Positions 7,614 to 15,662 of a stretch of 17,776 nucleotides of DNA are shown here, piece after piece (the stretch's first letter is position 1; every line of letters begins with the position of its first letter). The stretch comes from an uncultured Tannerella sp. (lineage in GTDB: Bacteria > Bacteroidota > Bacteroidia > Bacteroidales > Tannerellaceae), in assembly GCA_938036405.1 (NCBI GenBank), contig CALHPT010000359.1:1-17776 (forward strand), given 5' to 3'. Position numbers and translations under genes: made by a program. The notes under the pieces were generated by a model. That model saw only the letters and a program-made list of their open reading frames with translations. It ran no database searches and was not told the origin of the DNA.

Positions 7614-10600
7614 ATGACCTACCACAAAAAAGAGGCATTGCAGGCCAATCTCGATGCCGTCCGCACCCTGCTGGCCTTAGAAAACACGCGCCGCGCGCCG
7701 TCGGAAAGCGATCGGGCGACACTGCGGCGATACAACGGCTTCGGCGGCCTCAAATGCGTCCTCCTTCCGGCCACTGATCCGGCCGACATCGACCGCTGGC
7801 CGCGGGACGAACGCAACCTGTTTCCACTGGTTCGCGAACTGCGCGAAATCATCGACCAAGGCGCCTCGGAGAGCGATGCCACACGCCTTTGGAACAGCAT
7901 CAAAAGCAGCGTACTCACTTCGTTTTACACCGACGAACGCATCGTTCGCGCCATCGCCGCGGGGCTTGGGATGAACGGTTTACCCCTCCGCCGCATGCTC
8001 GATCCGTCGGCTGGGATGGGTGTCTTTTCCCGCGCGCTGGCGAACGAACAAACGGAGGTTGTCTCGTTCGAAAAAGACCTCGTGACGGGGCGCATCATGC
8101 GACTCCTCACGGCTGACAATCCGCGGCAAACCGTCCGCATCGAAGGCTTCGAAGAGATCGAGGCACGCGAGGCCGGGCGGTTCGATCTCGTGGCAAGTAA
8201 CATCCCCTTCGGAAATTTCGCCATCTACGATCGGGCGTACAGCAAGGGTAAAGACGCGGCGAAGCGGGAGGCCACGCGTGCCATCCACAATTACTTTTTC
8301 GTCAAGGGGCTTGACTGCCTTCGCGAGGGCGGGTTGCTGGCCTTCATCACTTCCCGCGGCGTGGCCGACAGCCCGACGAATGCCCCCATCCGCGAGTACT
8401 TGATGGAGCATAGTAGGCTCGTCTCCGCACTCCGTCTGCCCGACGGCATGTTCTCAGAAAATGCAGGCACGGAGGTCGGCAGTGATCTCCTTATCCTTCA
8501 AAAGGAAACTGGGAAGGGGGTGCAAAACGAGTGGGAGCAGCTCTTTACGCAAAGCGTTTCCATCGAATCAGGCGGAGAGTCATTCACGGAGAACGCCCTG
8601 TTTGCCGAAGGCAATCATAACATTGCCACGGCCTATCGCATCGGTACAGATACTTACGGAAAGCCTGCCCCAGTCTACATCCACACGGGCGGAATCGAAG
8701 GCATCGCACGTGACTTGGAAGCGCGGATCTCTGCCGATATGGCAGCCCGTTTTGATCAGAAAATCTACTGGAGCGGGCTGCCGGAAGCGGTCGAATGGGA
8801 AGCCGCCACTCTCGCCCCAGAGGGCGTACCCGTCCTCACCCTACACCGGCAATATGAGACACCCGTGCCAACCAGCTCGCAGCCCGATATGGAGCCACCG
8901 CGAGAGATGAACGGGCAGACCGTCTATTTCGATGAGGAGCACCATCCGGTGACGGATCGTGAGCGACAGGCTGAAGCCGAGACGAGTCTGTTTGCCCCCG
9001 AAGCGTACACAGATTGGCAGCGGGACGTGGCCCGGGTCAACCGGGAGATCGCAGAAAAGCCCCAACGGCGAGGTCGGTCGGCCGCAGGGTCGACGCCCCA
9101 TCGCACGGCACGCAGAACCGGGAAAGCCACTCCGTCAGACAAGCACCAGCTGTCGTTTCTCGATCTGCTGAGCGAGTCCGAAGCGCCCCCGTCTGCACCC
9201 GTCCCTGAAGTCCGACGAACGTTCGACGTTAGCCCGCGCCCTTTCCTTTCACAGCCCGACTCCCATCTACGCGACGGCTCTATCGTCGTACAAGGCGGGC
9301 AGATCGGCTATCTCTCCAACCTTAATCTCAGCCCGACGTTCCACCCGATGGACCTGCCGCTTTCGCGCATTTCGCGCCTCAAGGCATACGTCGAGATCCG
9401 CGAGAGCTACCATCGGCTCTACGATTATGAGGCGAACAACCACCTAGCGGACCCGGAGGAGCGTGAGAAACTGAATCGGCTGTACGATGACTTCGTCCGG
9501 CGTTGGGGGCAGCTCAATCTCAAGGCAAACGCCGACCTCCTGAAGATGGATGCCACGGGTGCCGAGATGCTTTTCTTGGAGCGAAGTGAGGGGGGACGAT
9601 ACATCAAGGCCGACATCTTTGATCACCCGACGGCCTTCGCCCTGACTGAGTCTGTCGCGGCCGACCCGTCAGAGGCGCTTTGCGCATCGCTCAACAAGTT
9701 CGGCACGGTGGAGCTACCCTACATGACCTCTCTGCTGCCTGACATGGAGGAGAGCGACATCCTCGCTGCACTCGAGGGGCGCATCTTCTTCAATCCCGAA
9801 GTGGGTGGCTATGAGGTGGCCGATAAGTTCATCTCAGGCAATGTGATTGAGAAAGCCGACCGGATCGACGCGTGGCTGCTCGATCACCCGGGGCACGAGG
9901 CGGCGAAGCAGAGTCTCGCGGCACTCCATGCGGCTATCCCGACGCCCATCCCCTTTGCCGACTTGGACTTCAACCTTGGTGAACGTTGGATCCCGGCTAA
10001 GGTCTACGCCCGCTTCGCCTCCGACCTGTTCGGCACGGACGTTGGCGTGTCTTACCTCCCCGACATGGACGAGTATATCCTCTCCTGCGATCGGAAGAAT
10101 CAAGCCATCTGGCATACTTACGCCGTGCAAGGCGAGTTCAAGCGTTACGACGGCCTCCATCTGCTCAAACACGCGCTCCACAACACGGTTCCCGACATCA
10201 CCAAAAGCAAGGAGATCACCGACCCCAAGACGGGCGAGAAGGCGACGATCAAGGTACGCGACGGTCGCGCCATCCAAATGGCAGACACCAAGATCGAGGA
10301 GATCCGGCAGGCTTTTGTCAGCTGGCTCGGACGCACACCGGAGACGTTCAAACAGCAGCTGGCTGACCGCTACAATCGGCTATTCAACTGCTTTGTCCGT
10401 CCCGATTTTGATGGGTCTCATCAGACCTTCCCGGGACTGGATTTGAAGGGGCTAAGCTTTCCCGACCTCTATCCGAGCCAAAAGGACGCCGTGTGGATGC
10501 TTAAAACCAACGGCGGAGGGATCTGCGATCACGAGGTGGGGGGCGGCAAGACGATGATCATGTGCACGGCGGCCTATGAGATGAAGCGCCTCGGGCTGGC

Positions 10601-11429
10601 GAATAAGCCGATGATCATCGGACTCAAGGCCAACGTCTTCGACATCGCCGACACGTTCCGCAAGGCCTATCCCAACGCCCGCATACTCTATCCCGGCAAG
10701 GAGGATTTCACGGTCAAGAACCGGGCGCGGATCTTCAGCGACATCAAAAACAACGACTGGGACTGCGTCATCCTCACGCACGATCAGTTCGGCGCCATCC
10801 CGCAGTCGGCAGAGATCCAAGAGGCGATCATGCAAAAGGAATTGGATTCGGTGCAGGAAAACCTCGACGTGTTAAGGAAGCAGGGACGGGAGATCTCCCG
10901 GTCTGCGCTTAAAGGGTTAGAACAACGTAAGCTGACGCTCACGGCCAAACTGCGCGACATCCGGGACACCATCGCCGAACGCAAGGACGACGTCGTGGAC
11001 TTCAAAATGATGGGAATTGATCACCTGTTTGTCGACGAGAGCCATCAATTCAAGAACCTGATGTTTAATACCCGCCACGATCGTGTGTCGGGCCTCGGTA
11101 ATCCGAACGGATCGCAGCGAGCACTCAACTTGCTGTTCGCCATCCGCACCATTCAGGAGCGGACGGGCAAAGACCTTGGGGCAACCTTCCTTTCTGGCAC
11201 CACCATCAGCAACAGCCTGACGGAGCTGTATCTGCTTTTCAAGTACCTCCGTCCGCGTGCCCTGGAGAAGCAAGGCATCGGATCCTTTGACGCGTGGGCG
11301 GCCGTCTTCGCTAAGAAGTCCGGCGATTACGAGTTCTCCGTCACCAACGAGATCATCCGGAAGGAACGCTTCAGGACGTTCATCAAGCTGCCAGAGCTCT
11401 CGGCCTTCTATGGGGAAGTATGGGAGTAG
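7614..11429 (+). CDS. N6-adenine methylase-helicase fusion, C-terminally truncated
   Basis: The visible 1271 residues begin with a methylase part: NGFGGLK (41-47), SAM-binding motif DPSAGMG (130-136) and the catalytic SNIPFG (195-200, an NPPY-type variant). A long linker has a disordered basic patch (about 480-510). The SNF2-like helicase part has Walker A GGGKT (about 976-980), the DEAH-box position DESH (about 1140) and motif III SGTT (about 1194). Family members in Bacteroidota conjugative elements are, as I recall, about 1,900-2,100 residues, with a second RecA lobe that this one lacks. The family-like sequence ends at ..LPELSAFYGEV, then WE and a stop. The gene was therefore cut near 11420 and is unlikely to be an active helicase. 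The likely role in the intact element is modification and processing of element DNA. The start is the first ATG, 24 bases after the repeat array. Confidence 0.85.
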   Translation: MTYHKKEALQANLDAVRTLLALENTRRAPSESDRATLRRYNGFGGLKCVLLPATDPADIDRWPRDERNLFPLVRELREIIDQGASESDATRLWNSIKSSVLTSFYTDERIVRAIAAGLGMNGLPLRRMLDPSAGMGVFSRALANEQTEVVSFEKDLVTGRIMRLLTADNPRQTVRIEGFEEIEAREAGRFDLVASNIPFGNFAIYDRAYSKGKDAAKREATRAIHNYFFVKGLDCLREGGLLAFITSRGVADSPTNAPIREYLMEHSRLVSALRLPDGMFSENAGTEVGSDLLILQKETGKGVQNEWEQLFTQSVSIESGGESFTENALFAEGNHNIATAYRIGTDTYGKPAPVYIHTGGIEGIARDLEARISADMAARFDQKIYWSGLPEAVEWEAATLAPEGVPVLTLHRQYETPVPTSSQPDMEPPREMNGQTVYFDEEHHPVTDRERQAEAETSLFAPEAYTDWQRDVARVNREIAEKPQRRGRSAAGSTPHRTARRTGKATPSDKHQLSFLDLLSESEAPPSAPVPEVRRTFDVSPRPFLSQPDSHLRDGSIVVQGGQIGYLSNLNLSPTFHPMDLPLSRISRLKAYVEIRESYHRLYDYEANNHLADPEEREKLNRLYDDFVRRWGQLNLKANADLLKMDATGAEMLFLERSEGGRYIKADIFDHPTAFALTESVAADPSEALCASLNKFGTVELPYMTSLLPDMEESDILAALEGRIFFNPEVGGYEVADKFISGNVIEKADRIDAWLLDHPGHEAAKQSLAALHAAIPTPIPFADLDFNLGERWIPAKVYARFASDLFGTDVGVSYLPDMDEYILSCDRKNQAIWHTYAVQGEFKRYDGLHLLKHALHNTVPDITKSKEITDPKTGEKATIKVRDGRAIQMADTKIEEIRQAFVSWLGRTPETFKQQLADRYNRLFNCFVRPDFDGSHQTFPGLDLKGLSFPDLYPSQKDAVWMLKTNGGGICDHEVGGGKTMIMCTAAYEMKRLGLANKPMIIGLKANVFDIADTFRKAYPNARILYPGKEDFTVKNRARIFSDIKNNDWDCVILTHDQFGAIPQSAEIQEAIMQKELDSVQENLDVLRKQGREISRSALKGLEQRKLTLTAKLRDIRDTIAERKDDVVDFKMMGIDHLFVDESHQFKNLMFNTRHDRVSGLGNPNGSQRALNLLFAIRTIQERTGKDLGATFLSGTTISNSLTELYLLFKYLRPRALEKQGIGSFDAWAAVFAKKSGDYEFSVTNEIIRKERFRTFIKLPELSAFYGEVWE

Positions 11430-11469
11430 GGAGCAAGGGAAAGCGAGAAAGGGTGAGAGGGCTGATGGG
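11412..11469 (+). other. G-rich polypurine tract with quadruplex-type motif at truncation point
   Basis: G runs at 11412-11415, 11422-11424, 11429-11431 and 11437-11439 are spaced by 6, 4 and 5 bases, which meets the usual four-run quadruplex pattern. More GGG runs follow at 11451, 11459 and 11467. The tract covers the exact place where the helicase gene loses similarity to its family. Confidence 0.5.
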
Positions 11470-11541
11470 TGGCGACTTTTGCCGCATCCTGCCGAGGCTT
11501 GCACCAGAGGGAAAAGGCGAAAAAAAGGGCTTCAAAGAGGA

Positions 11542-11609
11542 GGTTCAGTTACCTAATCGTTCCCCTTTTTGCCTTTCGGCAAGAGGACGCAAAATGAGGT
11601 AACTAAACC
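11542..11609. repeat. Nested inverted repeats upstream of the first integrase
   Basis: GGTTCAGTTACCT (11542-11554) is matched by AGGTAACTAAACC (11597-11609), an inverted pair of 13 with one mismatch. Between them TTGCC (11569-11573) and GGCAA (11578-11582) form a smaller hairpin with a TTTC loop. The outer pair starts 148 bases before the integrase ATG. Candidate roles are integrase or excisionase binding near an attachment site, or control of the integrase mRNA. The remainder of 11430-11689 holds no credible gene. Confidence 0.55.
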
Positions 11610-11689
11610 GAGGCTTTTTCTCTTGCATTCAGTGTTTTGCGTAGCGACAAGTATCTCTTTTAAGGTTCCACTTTGTAAGCAACAAAACG

Positions 11690-12943
11690 ATGAAAGAAAA
11701 AACGTTGAAGCTGCTCTTTTACCTCAAACGGGGCACAAAGAGCAAGGCGGGCAAAAGCCCGATTATGGCGCGCCTCAGTGTGGGGCGAACGATGGTGCAA
11801 TTCAGTTGTAAGACGGCCTGCTCGCCGTCGCTTTGGGACAGCCGTAAGCACAGGCTCGTCGGGAAAAGCGCCGAAGCCGTGGCCGTAAACGCCGAGCTGG
11901 ACAGCCTGCAGGTCAGCGTCTGCCGAGCCTATGAGGACTTGCGGAAGAAGGAAGGCGAAGCCGTGACCGCTGAGGAGGTCAAGGCCCTCCTCTTAGGACT
12001 TCAGAGCGACAGCCAAGGCTTGCTCTATCATTTGGAGGAATACCTCGCTCGCTTTCGGGAGCGGGTGGGGGTGGATCGCAGCGAACGCCGATACAAGTTC
12101 CTCCGGGTTTTTCGGGGGCATCTCGCAGCCTTCCTTCGGCATCGCTACCGAGTGAGCGACTTCCCGGTGCACAAGGCGGACAAGGCCTTTATCGAGAATC
12201 TCGAGGCCTACTTCGCGCAGGAGAAAGCCTTCAAGCTCAACACCACCGCCGGCTATCTCACCGTGCTGGCGTCACTCCTCAAAGACTTGTACAAAAGGCG
12301 TGTCATCGACACCTATCCCTTCATGGGCTACTCCATCCGCTGGGACGTCGGCACACCGCGTTACATTACCAAGGACGAGCTGCGGCGCATCATCGATTTG
12401 GACGACTCGCAGCTGGGGAGTTACGAGTGCGTCTCCCGAGACATGTTCCTCTTTTCCTGCTTCACGGGCCTCTCTTACACGGACATTTATCACTTGACGC
12501 GTGACCATCTGATCGAGGAGGGCGGAATGACATGGATCCGCAAGCCGCGTGTAAAGACGGGCCGGATGTGCCACATCCCCCTTTTGCCCGAGGCGTCGGC
12601 GCTCATCGAGCGATACAAAGGCATCCACACGCGCGCCTTCCGCCACGAGCCGCCCCGGGGCTACCTCCTCCCCATCCCTGGCTGTGACACCGTCAATATC
12701 CATCTCAAGAAGATCGCCGCGCTCTGCCACATCCCGAAACGGCTGACCTTCCACATGGCCCGCCACACCTTCGCCTCGCAAATGACCCTCGCCGAAGGAG
12801 TGTCGATCGAGAGCGTGTCCAAGATGTTAGGACATAGTGAGATCAAGACGACGCAGGTCTATGCCGAGACTTCTCCAGAGCGCATTTTCAAGGACGTCAC
12901 GCGCATCCTCCCGGCGATCGCCCATTATCATCTAACCAATTAA
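11690..12943 (+). CDS. Tyrosine recombinase, IntDOT-type, first of pair
   Basis: This 417-residue integrase has an N-terminal arm-binding domain (about 5-90), a SAM-like core-binding domain (about 110-215) and a catalytic domain (about 225-410). Lys289 (VKTGR), His355 and Arg358 (HMARHTF), His382 (LGHSEIKTT) and the nucleophile Tyr391 (QVYAE) are visible. The first catalytic arginine of the family is replaced by Ser262 in CFTGLSYTDI, as in the CTnDOT integrase IntDOT, so the enzyme may still be active. It would cut and join DNA to integrate and excise the element. The stop is only 15 bases before the second integrase, so the pair is probably one transcript. The ATG at 11690 matches the usual short MKEKTLKLLFYLKR opening. 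The element end should lie in the 260 bases upstream, but I could not identify an att core. Confidence 0.93.
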   Translation: MKEKTLKLLFYLKRGTKSKAGKSPIMARLSVGRTMVQFSCKTACSPSLWDSRKHRLVGKSAEAVAVNAELDSLQVSVCRAYEDLRKKEGEAVTAEEVKALLLGLQSDSQGLLYHLEEYLARFRERVGVDRSERRYKFLRVFRGHLAAFLRHRYRVSDFPVHKADKAFIENLEAYFAQEKAFKLNTTAGYLTVLASLLKDLYKRRVIDTYPFMGYSIRWDVGTPRYITKDELRRIIDLDDSQLGSYECVSRDMFLFSCFTGLSYTDIYHLTRDHLIEEGGMTWIRKPRVKTGRMCHIPLLPEASALIERYKGIHTRAFRHEPPRGYLLPIPGCDTVNIHLKKIAALCHIPKRLTFHMARHTFASQMTLAEGVSIESVSKMLGHSEIKTTQVYAETSPERIFKDVTRILPAIAHYHLTN

Positions 12944-12958
12944 TCCTCCACAAACTCA

Positions 12959-14218
12959 ATGAAAAGTACCTTCTCGATCCTCTTCTACATCGACCGCAGC
13001 AAGCCCAGCGGCGAAGGGCTGTGCCTCGTTCGTTGTCGCATCTCGTGCAATGGCCGGACGGCCTCTTTCTCCACCCGGCAACAGACCTCGCCCGATGATT
13101 GGCTGGCGAAAAAAGGGAGAGTGGGCCCCACATCCGCGGTGGCTCATGGTGTCAATCATGCGCTGAGTGACATCGAACAACGATTGAATGCACTCTATGA
13201 GCGCACGCTCCGGGAGGAGCGATACATCACGGCCGAGTACCTCAAGGAGCAATATCTGCGTCAGGACAAGCCGCGGCAGACGTTCGCCGACATTTACTCG
13301 GCTCTTTGTGAGGAGAAGGCGGCCCATAAAAGCAAGGCCACAGCGCGGGGCTTTCGAGACAGCTACAAGAGCTTCGTCCGCTTCCTTGACACGCACGGGC
13401 TGCGGCGTTGTTTGCCCCACGAGGTGGACAAGGCGCTGATAGAAACCTATCGCCTCTACATGCTGCGCGACTTGGGTTATAAGATGAGTTCGGTGGCCGT
13501 CTACCTGAGGCGTCTGCGCCAAGCCTTTCGGCGGGCGATGCTGGAGGCGGGGCTTAGGGACGATCCGTTCGACCTAATCGACATCGAGACGCCGGCCTAC
13601 GAACGCAACGCTCTCAGTGCCGAAGACCTGCAACGGCTCTTGGCTTATCGCCCGCATCGCTCCGTGGACAACCACGTCCGGCTGATCTTCCTCTTGGGAT
13701 GCTTCACCGGCCTAGCCTTCTCCGACCTCAAGAAGCTCCGCATGGAAGACGTCTACACGCTTAGCGACGGGCGCCGATACCTCTCCATCTGCCGCACCAA
13801 GACGCAGAACCGCAGCATCGTACCCCTGCTTCCCATCGCCGAGGAGATACTCGCCTACGTGGGGCAGGGTCGTACTGAGGGGCTATGGTTTCGGGAGTTT
13901 CCCGTGAACAGTTACTTCAATCGCAAGATACGCGAGCTGCTCGTCAAGGCTGGTTGCTCGCCGCACACCGAGGCCAGTTCGCACACCGCGCGCCACACTT
14001 TCGCAACCACCATTTGCTTAGAAAACGGCCTGCCCATCGAGACGGTGAGTCGGATGTTGGGGCATCGTTTTATCTCCACCACGGAGTTATATGCCAAGGT
14101 GAGCAAGCAAAAGATTGCCCAAGAGATGCGTCCGCTGATGGGCAGCGAGCAGACGCAGAGGCTACGCCGTGCCTTGCGAGTTTGTCCGCCGAGGAAGAGG
14201 ACGCTCGAGAAAAAGTGA
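12959..14218 (+). CDS. Tyrosine recombinase, second of tandem pair
   Basis: The 419-residue protein has the same three-part layout as its neighbour: arm-binding domain (about 5-95), core-binding domain (about 105-205) and catalytic domain (about 215-395). It carries Lys281 (RTKTQNR), His342 and Arg345 (SSHTARHTF), His369 (LGHRFISTT) and Tyr378 (ELYAK). The first catalytic arginine is Ala253 (CFTGLAFSDL), again a non-standard residue. The sequence is clearly diverged from the first integrase, so this is an old pair and not a recent duplication. Paired integrases followed by helix-turn-helix genes are the recombination module of many Bacteroidota mobilizable elements, where both may be needed. 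The tail after about residue 395 is basic (RALRVCPPRKRTLEKK). Two copies of a hairpin-forming repeat lie at its 3' end. Confidence 0.92.
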   Translation: MKSTFSILFYIDRSKPSGEGLCLVRCRISCNGRTASFSTRQQTSPDDWLAKKGRVGPTSAVAHGVNHALSDIEQRLNALYERTLREERYITAEYLKEQYLRQDKPRQTFADIYSALCEEKAAHKSKATARGFRDSYKSFVRFLDTHGLRRCLPHEVDKALIETYRLYMLRDLGYKMSSVAVYLRRLRQAFRRAMLEAGLRDDPFDLIDIETPAYERNALSAEDLQRLLAYRPHRSVDNHVRLIFLLGCFTGLAFSDLKKLRMEDVYTLSDGRRYLSICRTKTQNRSIVPLLPIAEEILAYVGQGRTEGLWFREFPVNSYFNRKIRELLVKAGCSPHTEASSHTARHTFATTICLENGLPIETVSRMLGHRFISTTELYAKVSKQKIAQEMRPLMGSEQTQRLRRALRVCPPRKRTLEKK

Positions 14219-14219
14219 C

Positions 14220-14277
14220 GCTGGCAACTCTGGTTGCCGGTCCGCTGGATCGAAAGTGAGCTGGCAACTCTGGTTGC
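14220..14277. repeat. Two 18-bp direct repeats, each a small hairpin
   Basis: GCTGGCAACTCTGGTTGC occurs at 14220-14237 and again at 14260-14277, 40 bases apart. Both copies are preceded by AAAGTGA, which in the first copy contains the integrase stop codon. Within each copy GCAAC and GTTGC pair around TCTG; in the first copy the stem extends to GGCAAC/GTTGCC. No T-run follows. The position, between the integrases and the excisionase-like gene, suits binding sites for a directionality factor or an mRNA structure. Confidence 0.75.
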
Positions 14278-14315
14278 TCCAATCACATTATACAACCTCA
14301 TAACCCAAAAACACC

Positions 14316-14585
14316 ATGCAAATCATCCTTGTAGACGGTAAGGCTTGGGAGCGACATCGCTCCGCCTTTGCCGACTTTATCCACCGCATCGAGCGGCTCA
14401 TCGGCAATCCGCCCGAGACCGACGAATGGCTCGACAACGACGCCGTATGCCGCCGGCTGAGCATCAGCCCTCGCACCCTGCAGACCTTGAGAGATACGGG
14501 CAAAATCCCCTTCTCCATGGTCGGGCATAAGTGTTATTACAAAGCCTGTGACATCTCAGAATTACTGAATTCAAAAGCTGAATGA
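14316..14585 (+). CDS. Helix-turn-helix excisionase-like protein
   Basis: This 89-residue protein carries a MerR/excisionase-like winged helix-turn-helix (HTH_17 type, about residues 36-85): EWLDNDAVCRRLSISPRTLQTLRDTGKIPFSMVGHKCYYKACDISELL. That is the recognisable pattern of helix, turn, recognition helix and a wing with a tyrosine. The first 35 residues form a short helix with no known motif. In Bacteroidota integrative elements such genes lie just after the integrase and act as excision directionality factors or regulators by binding att-proximal DNA. The specific role here is inference. The stop is three bases before the ATG of a second helix-turn-helix gene, now interrupted by an IS, so the two were clearly translated from one mRNA. 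Confidence 0.85.
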   Translation: MQIILVDGKAWERHRSAFADFIHRIERLIGNPPETDEWLDNDAVCRRLSISPRTLQTLRDTGKIPFSMVGHKCYYKACDISELLNSKAE

Positions 14586-14588
14586 ACG

Positions 14589-14648
14589 ATGGCAGAGCAT
14601 ACAATCATTACGGAAGAAAGCCCTAAAATGCACGCAAGTTCGACCTAA
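14589..14648 (+). pseudogene. 5' fragment of second helix-turn-helix gene, cut by IS
   Basis: An ATG at 14589, three bases after the preceding stop, reads MAEHTIITEESPKM and then enters the insertion sequence, hitting TAA at 14646. If the IS and one copy of the 8-bp target duplication are removed, the frame continues without a break into MQLFVQLMEGVLKK.. at 15659. This shows it is the true N-terminus of the gene whose body survives downstream. Confidence 0.8.
14624..14631. repeat. Target site duplication, left copy
   Basis: TAAAATGC lies directly before the left terminal inverted repeat of the IS and matches 15655-15662 exactly. Confidence 0.9.
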
Positions 14649-15654
14649 GCAACCGGCAGGAAAGAGGTGTGTACAATCTCCTCAGCGGTGTTGATGGAAG
14701 GTTTTTTGTCGAAGAAGGAGAAAGCGGCCAAAGCCGATAACAGATTGATAATGAAGTTTGGGAAGCAACGATGGCGGGTCAAGCTCTACTTGACAGATAT
14801 TCTTTAGTTGATCGTTAACGGTCTCGATCAGAGATCTTTTCCGGAGCATAATCTTGTCATGTTGAAGCATCAAGGCATTCTTCATACCCTTTTTCAGACG
14901 CGTGAAGAGTTGGACTCCGTCAATGAAGAGCTGTTCGAAGAGGTCTTTCGAGATATAGCCCCTGTCTGCGAAGAGCTTCCCGAAGATCCGTTTGTGGAAG
15001 TCCATGTGTTTCAAGGGAGCTCTGTCGTCAACATTGCCCGGAGTAAGAAGAAAATCCGAGTAGCTCCCCTTTGTCGTTAATGATCAAGTGCAGTTTGAAT
15101 CCATAGAACCAGCCCAGAGTGCTTTTCCCTTTTCTAGCAAATTCCTTGAAGGTTTTATGCTGCTTTTCTCTTTTGATATGGCAGCTTCGGATGGGAGTAG
15201 AATCGATAAAAGATATGCCGGTACATTGCCCCAAAGCCTTCATTTTTAAGAAGACAGCAAGCGGGATACAGACTTTTCGCTCTAACTCTACAAATCGGTT
15301 GTAGGACACGGTATGGGGAAAATCAGACTTCATGCGTGATCGGACGAAGAGATAGAAATGCTTCAGGTCTCGAAAAAAGGAGAAGTGGAAAAGGATGAGA
15401 ATCGTCATCACCTCGCTACCGGACATTGTGAATTTGCGGTTCCTCCTTTTCTTTGGGGCACCCTTTTCCAAGGAATGACTTTTGATTACGGCGTCGTATT
15501 CTTTCAAGAATTCGTCGACGAGATAGTAGATCTCTACAGTTTTATTGGTGGGAATCATTGTTGGGTTTGCTCTTTATTTTCAATGCATTAAAGATACAAA
15601 TCTCACTCTTGACTCCCACTTCTTTTTAGCCCTTTTCTTACGTCGAACTCACGT
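14632..15654 (-). mobile_element. IS982-family insertion sequence, complete ends
   Basis: The 1023-bp element has terminal inverted repeats at 14632-14652 (beginning ACGCAAGTTCGACCTAAG) and 15634-15654 (reverse complement beginning ACGTGAGTTCGACGTAAG), identical at 17 of 21 positions. Perfect 8-bp direct repeats TAAAATGC flank it. One transposase gene on the - strand fills it. Length, end structure and duplication size fit the IS982 family. It has lower GC content than its surroundings, which suggests arrival from another replicon. It is inserted inside the second excisionase-like gene. Confidence 0.92.
14682..15558 (-). pseudogene. IS982-like DDE transposase with one-base frameshift
   Basis: The gene reads leftward from the ATG at 15558. 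The first part ends ..NDKGELLGFSSYSGQC and a stop; shifting by one base in the four-A run at 15051-15054 instead gives ..GFLLTPGNVDDRAPLKHMDFHKR.. and continues to 14682. The joined protein is about 291 residues, normal for the family (DDE_Tnp_1_3). All three catalytic acids are seen: Asp in FIDSTPIRS, Asp in FADRGYIS and Glu in RSLIETVNDQLKN. IS982 transposases are usually one frame, so this is most likely inactivation, or a homopolymer sequencing error, and not programmed slippage. The element ends are intact and could still be moved by another copy. Confidence 0.88.
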
Positions 15655-15662
15655 TAAAATGC
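15655..15662. repeat. Target site duplication, right copy
   Basis: TAAAATGC follows the right end of the IS and matches 14624-14631. Its ATG (15659-15661) supplies a possible new start codon in frame with the broken gene. Confidence 0.9.

Noticed and set aside
8461..8910. 149-codon + frame inside the methylase-helicase gene
   Set aside because: It is a frame shadow with a Ser/Arg/Pro-rich product; the main frame carries all motifs.
7614..11429. Restriction-modification or phage-defence methylase-helicase system
   Set aside because: Methylase-helicase fusions can be defence genes, but the DUF3945 neighbour and the motif set match the conjugative-element family, and the helicase is truncated.
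11569..11620. Intrinsic terminator for the truncated helicase gene
   Set aside because: The TTGCC/GGCAA hairpin is not directly followed by a T-run; the T-rich stretch at 11614-11620 is too far from it.
15028..15558. Programmed frameshifting in the transposase
   Set aside because: IS982-family transposases are usually a single frame, and the A4/T4 run is a poor slippery site for the +1 shift needed; simple mutation or sequencing error is more likely.
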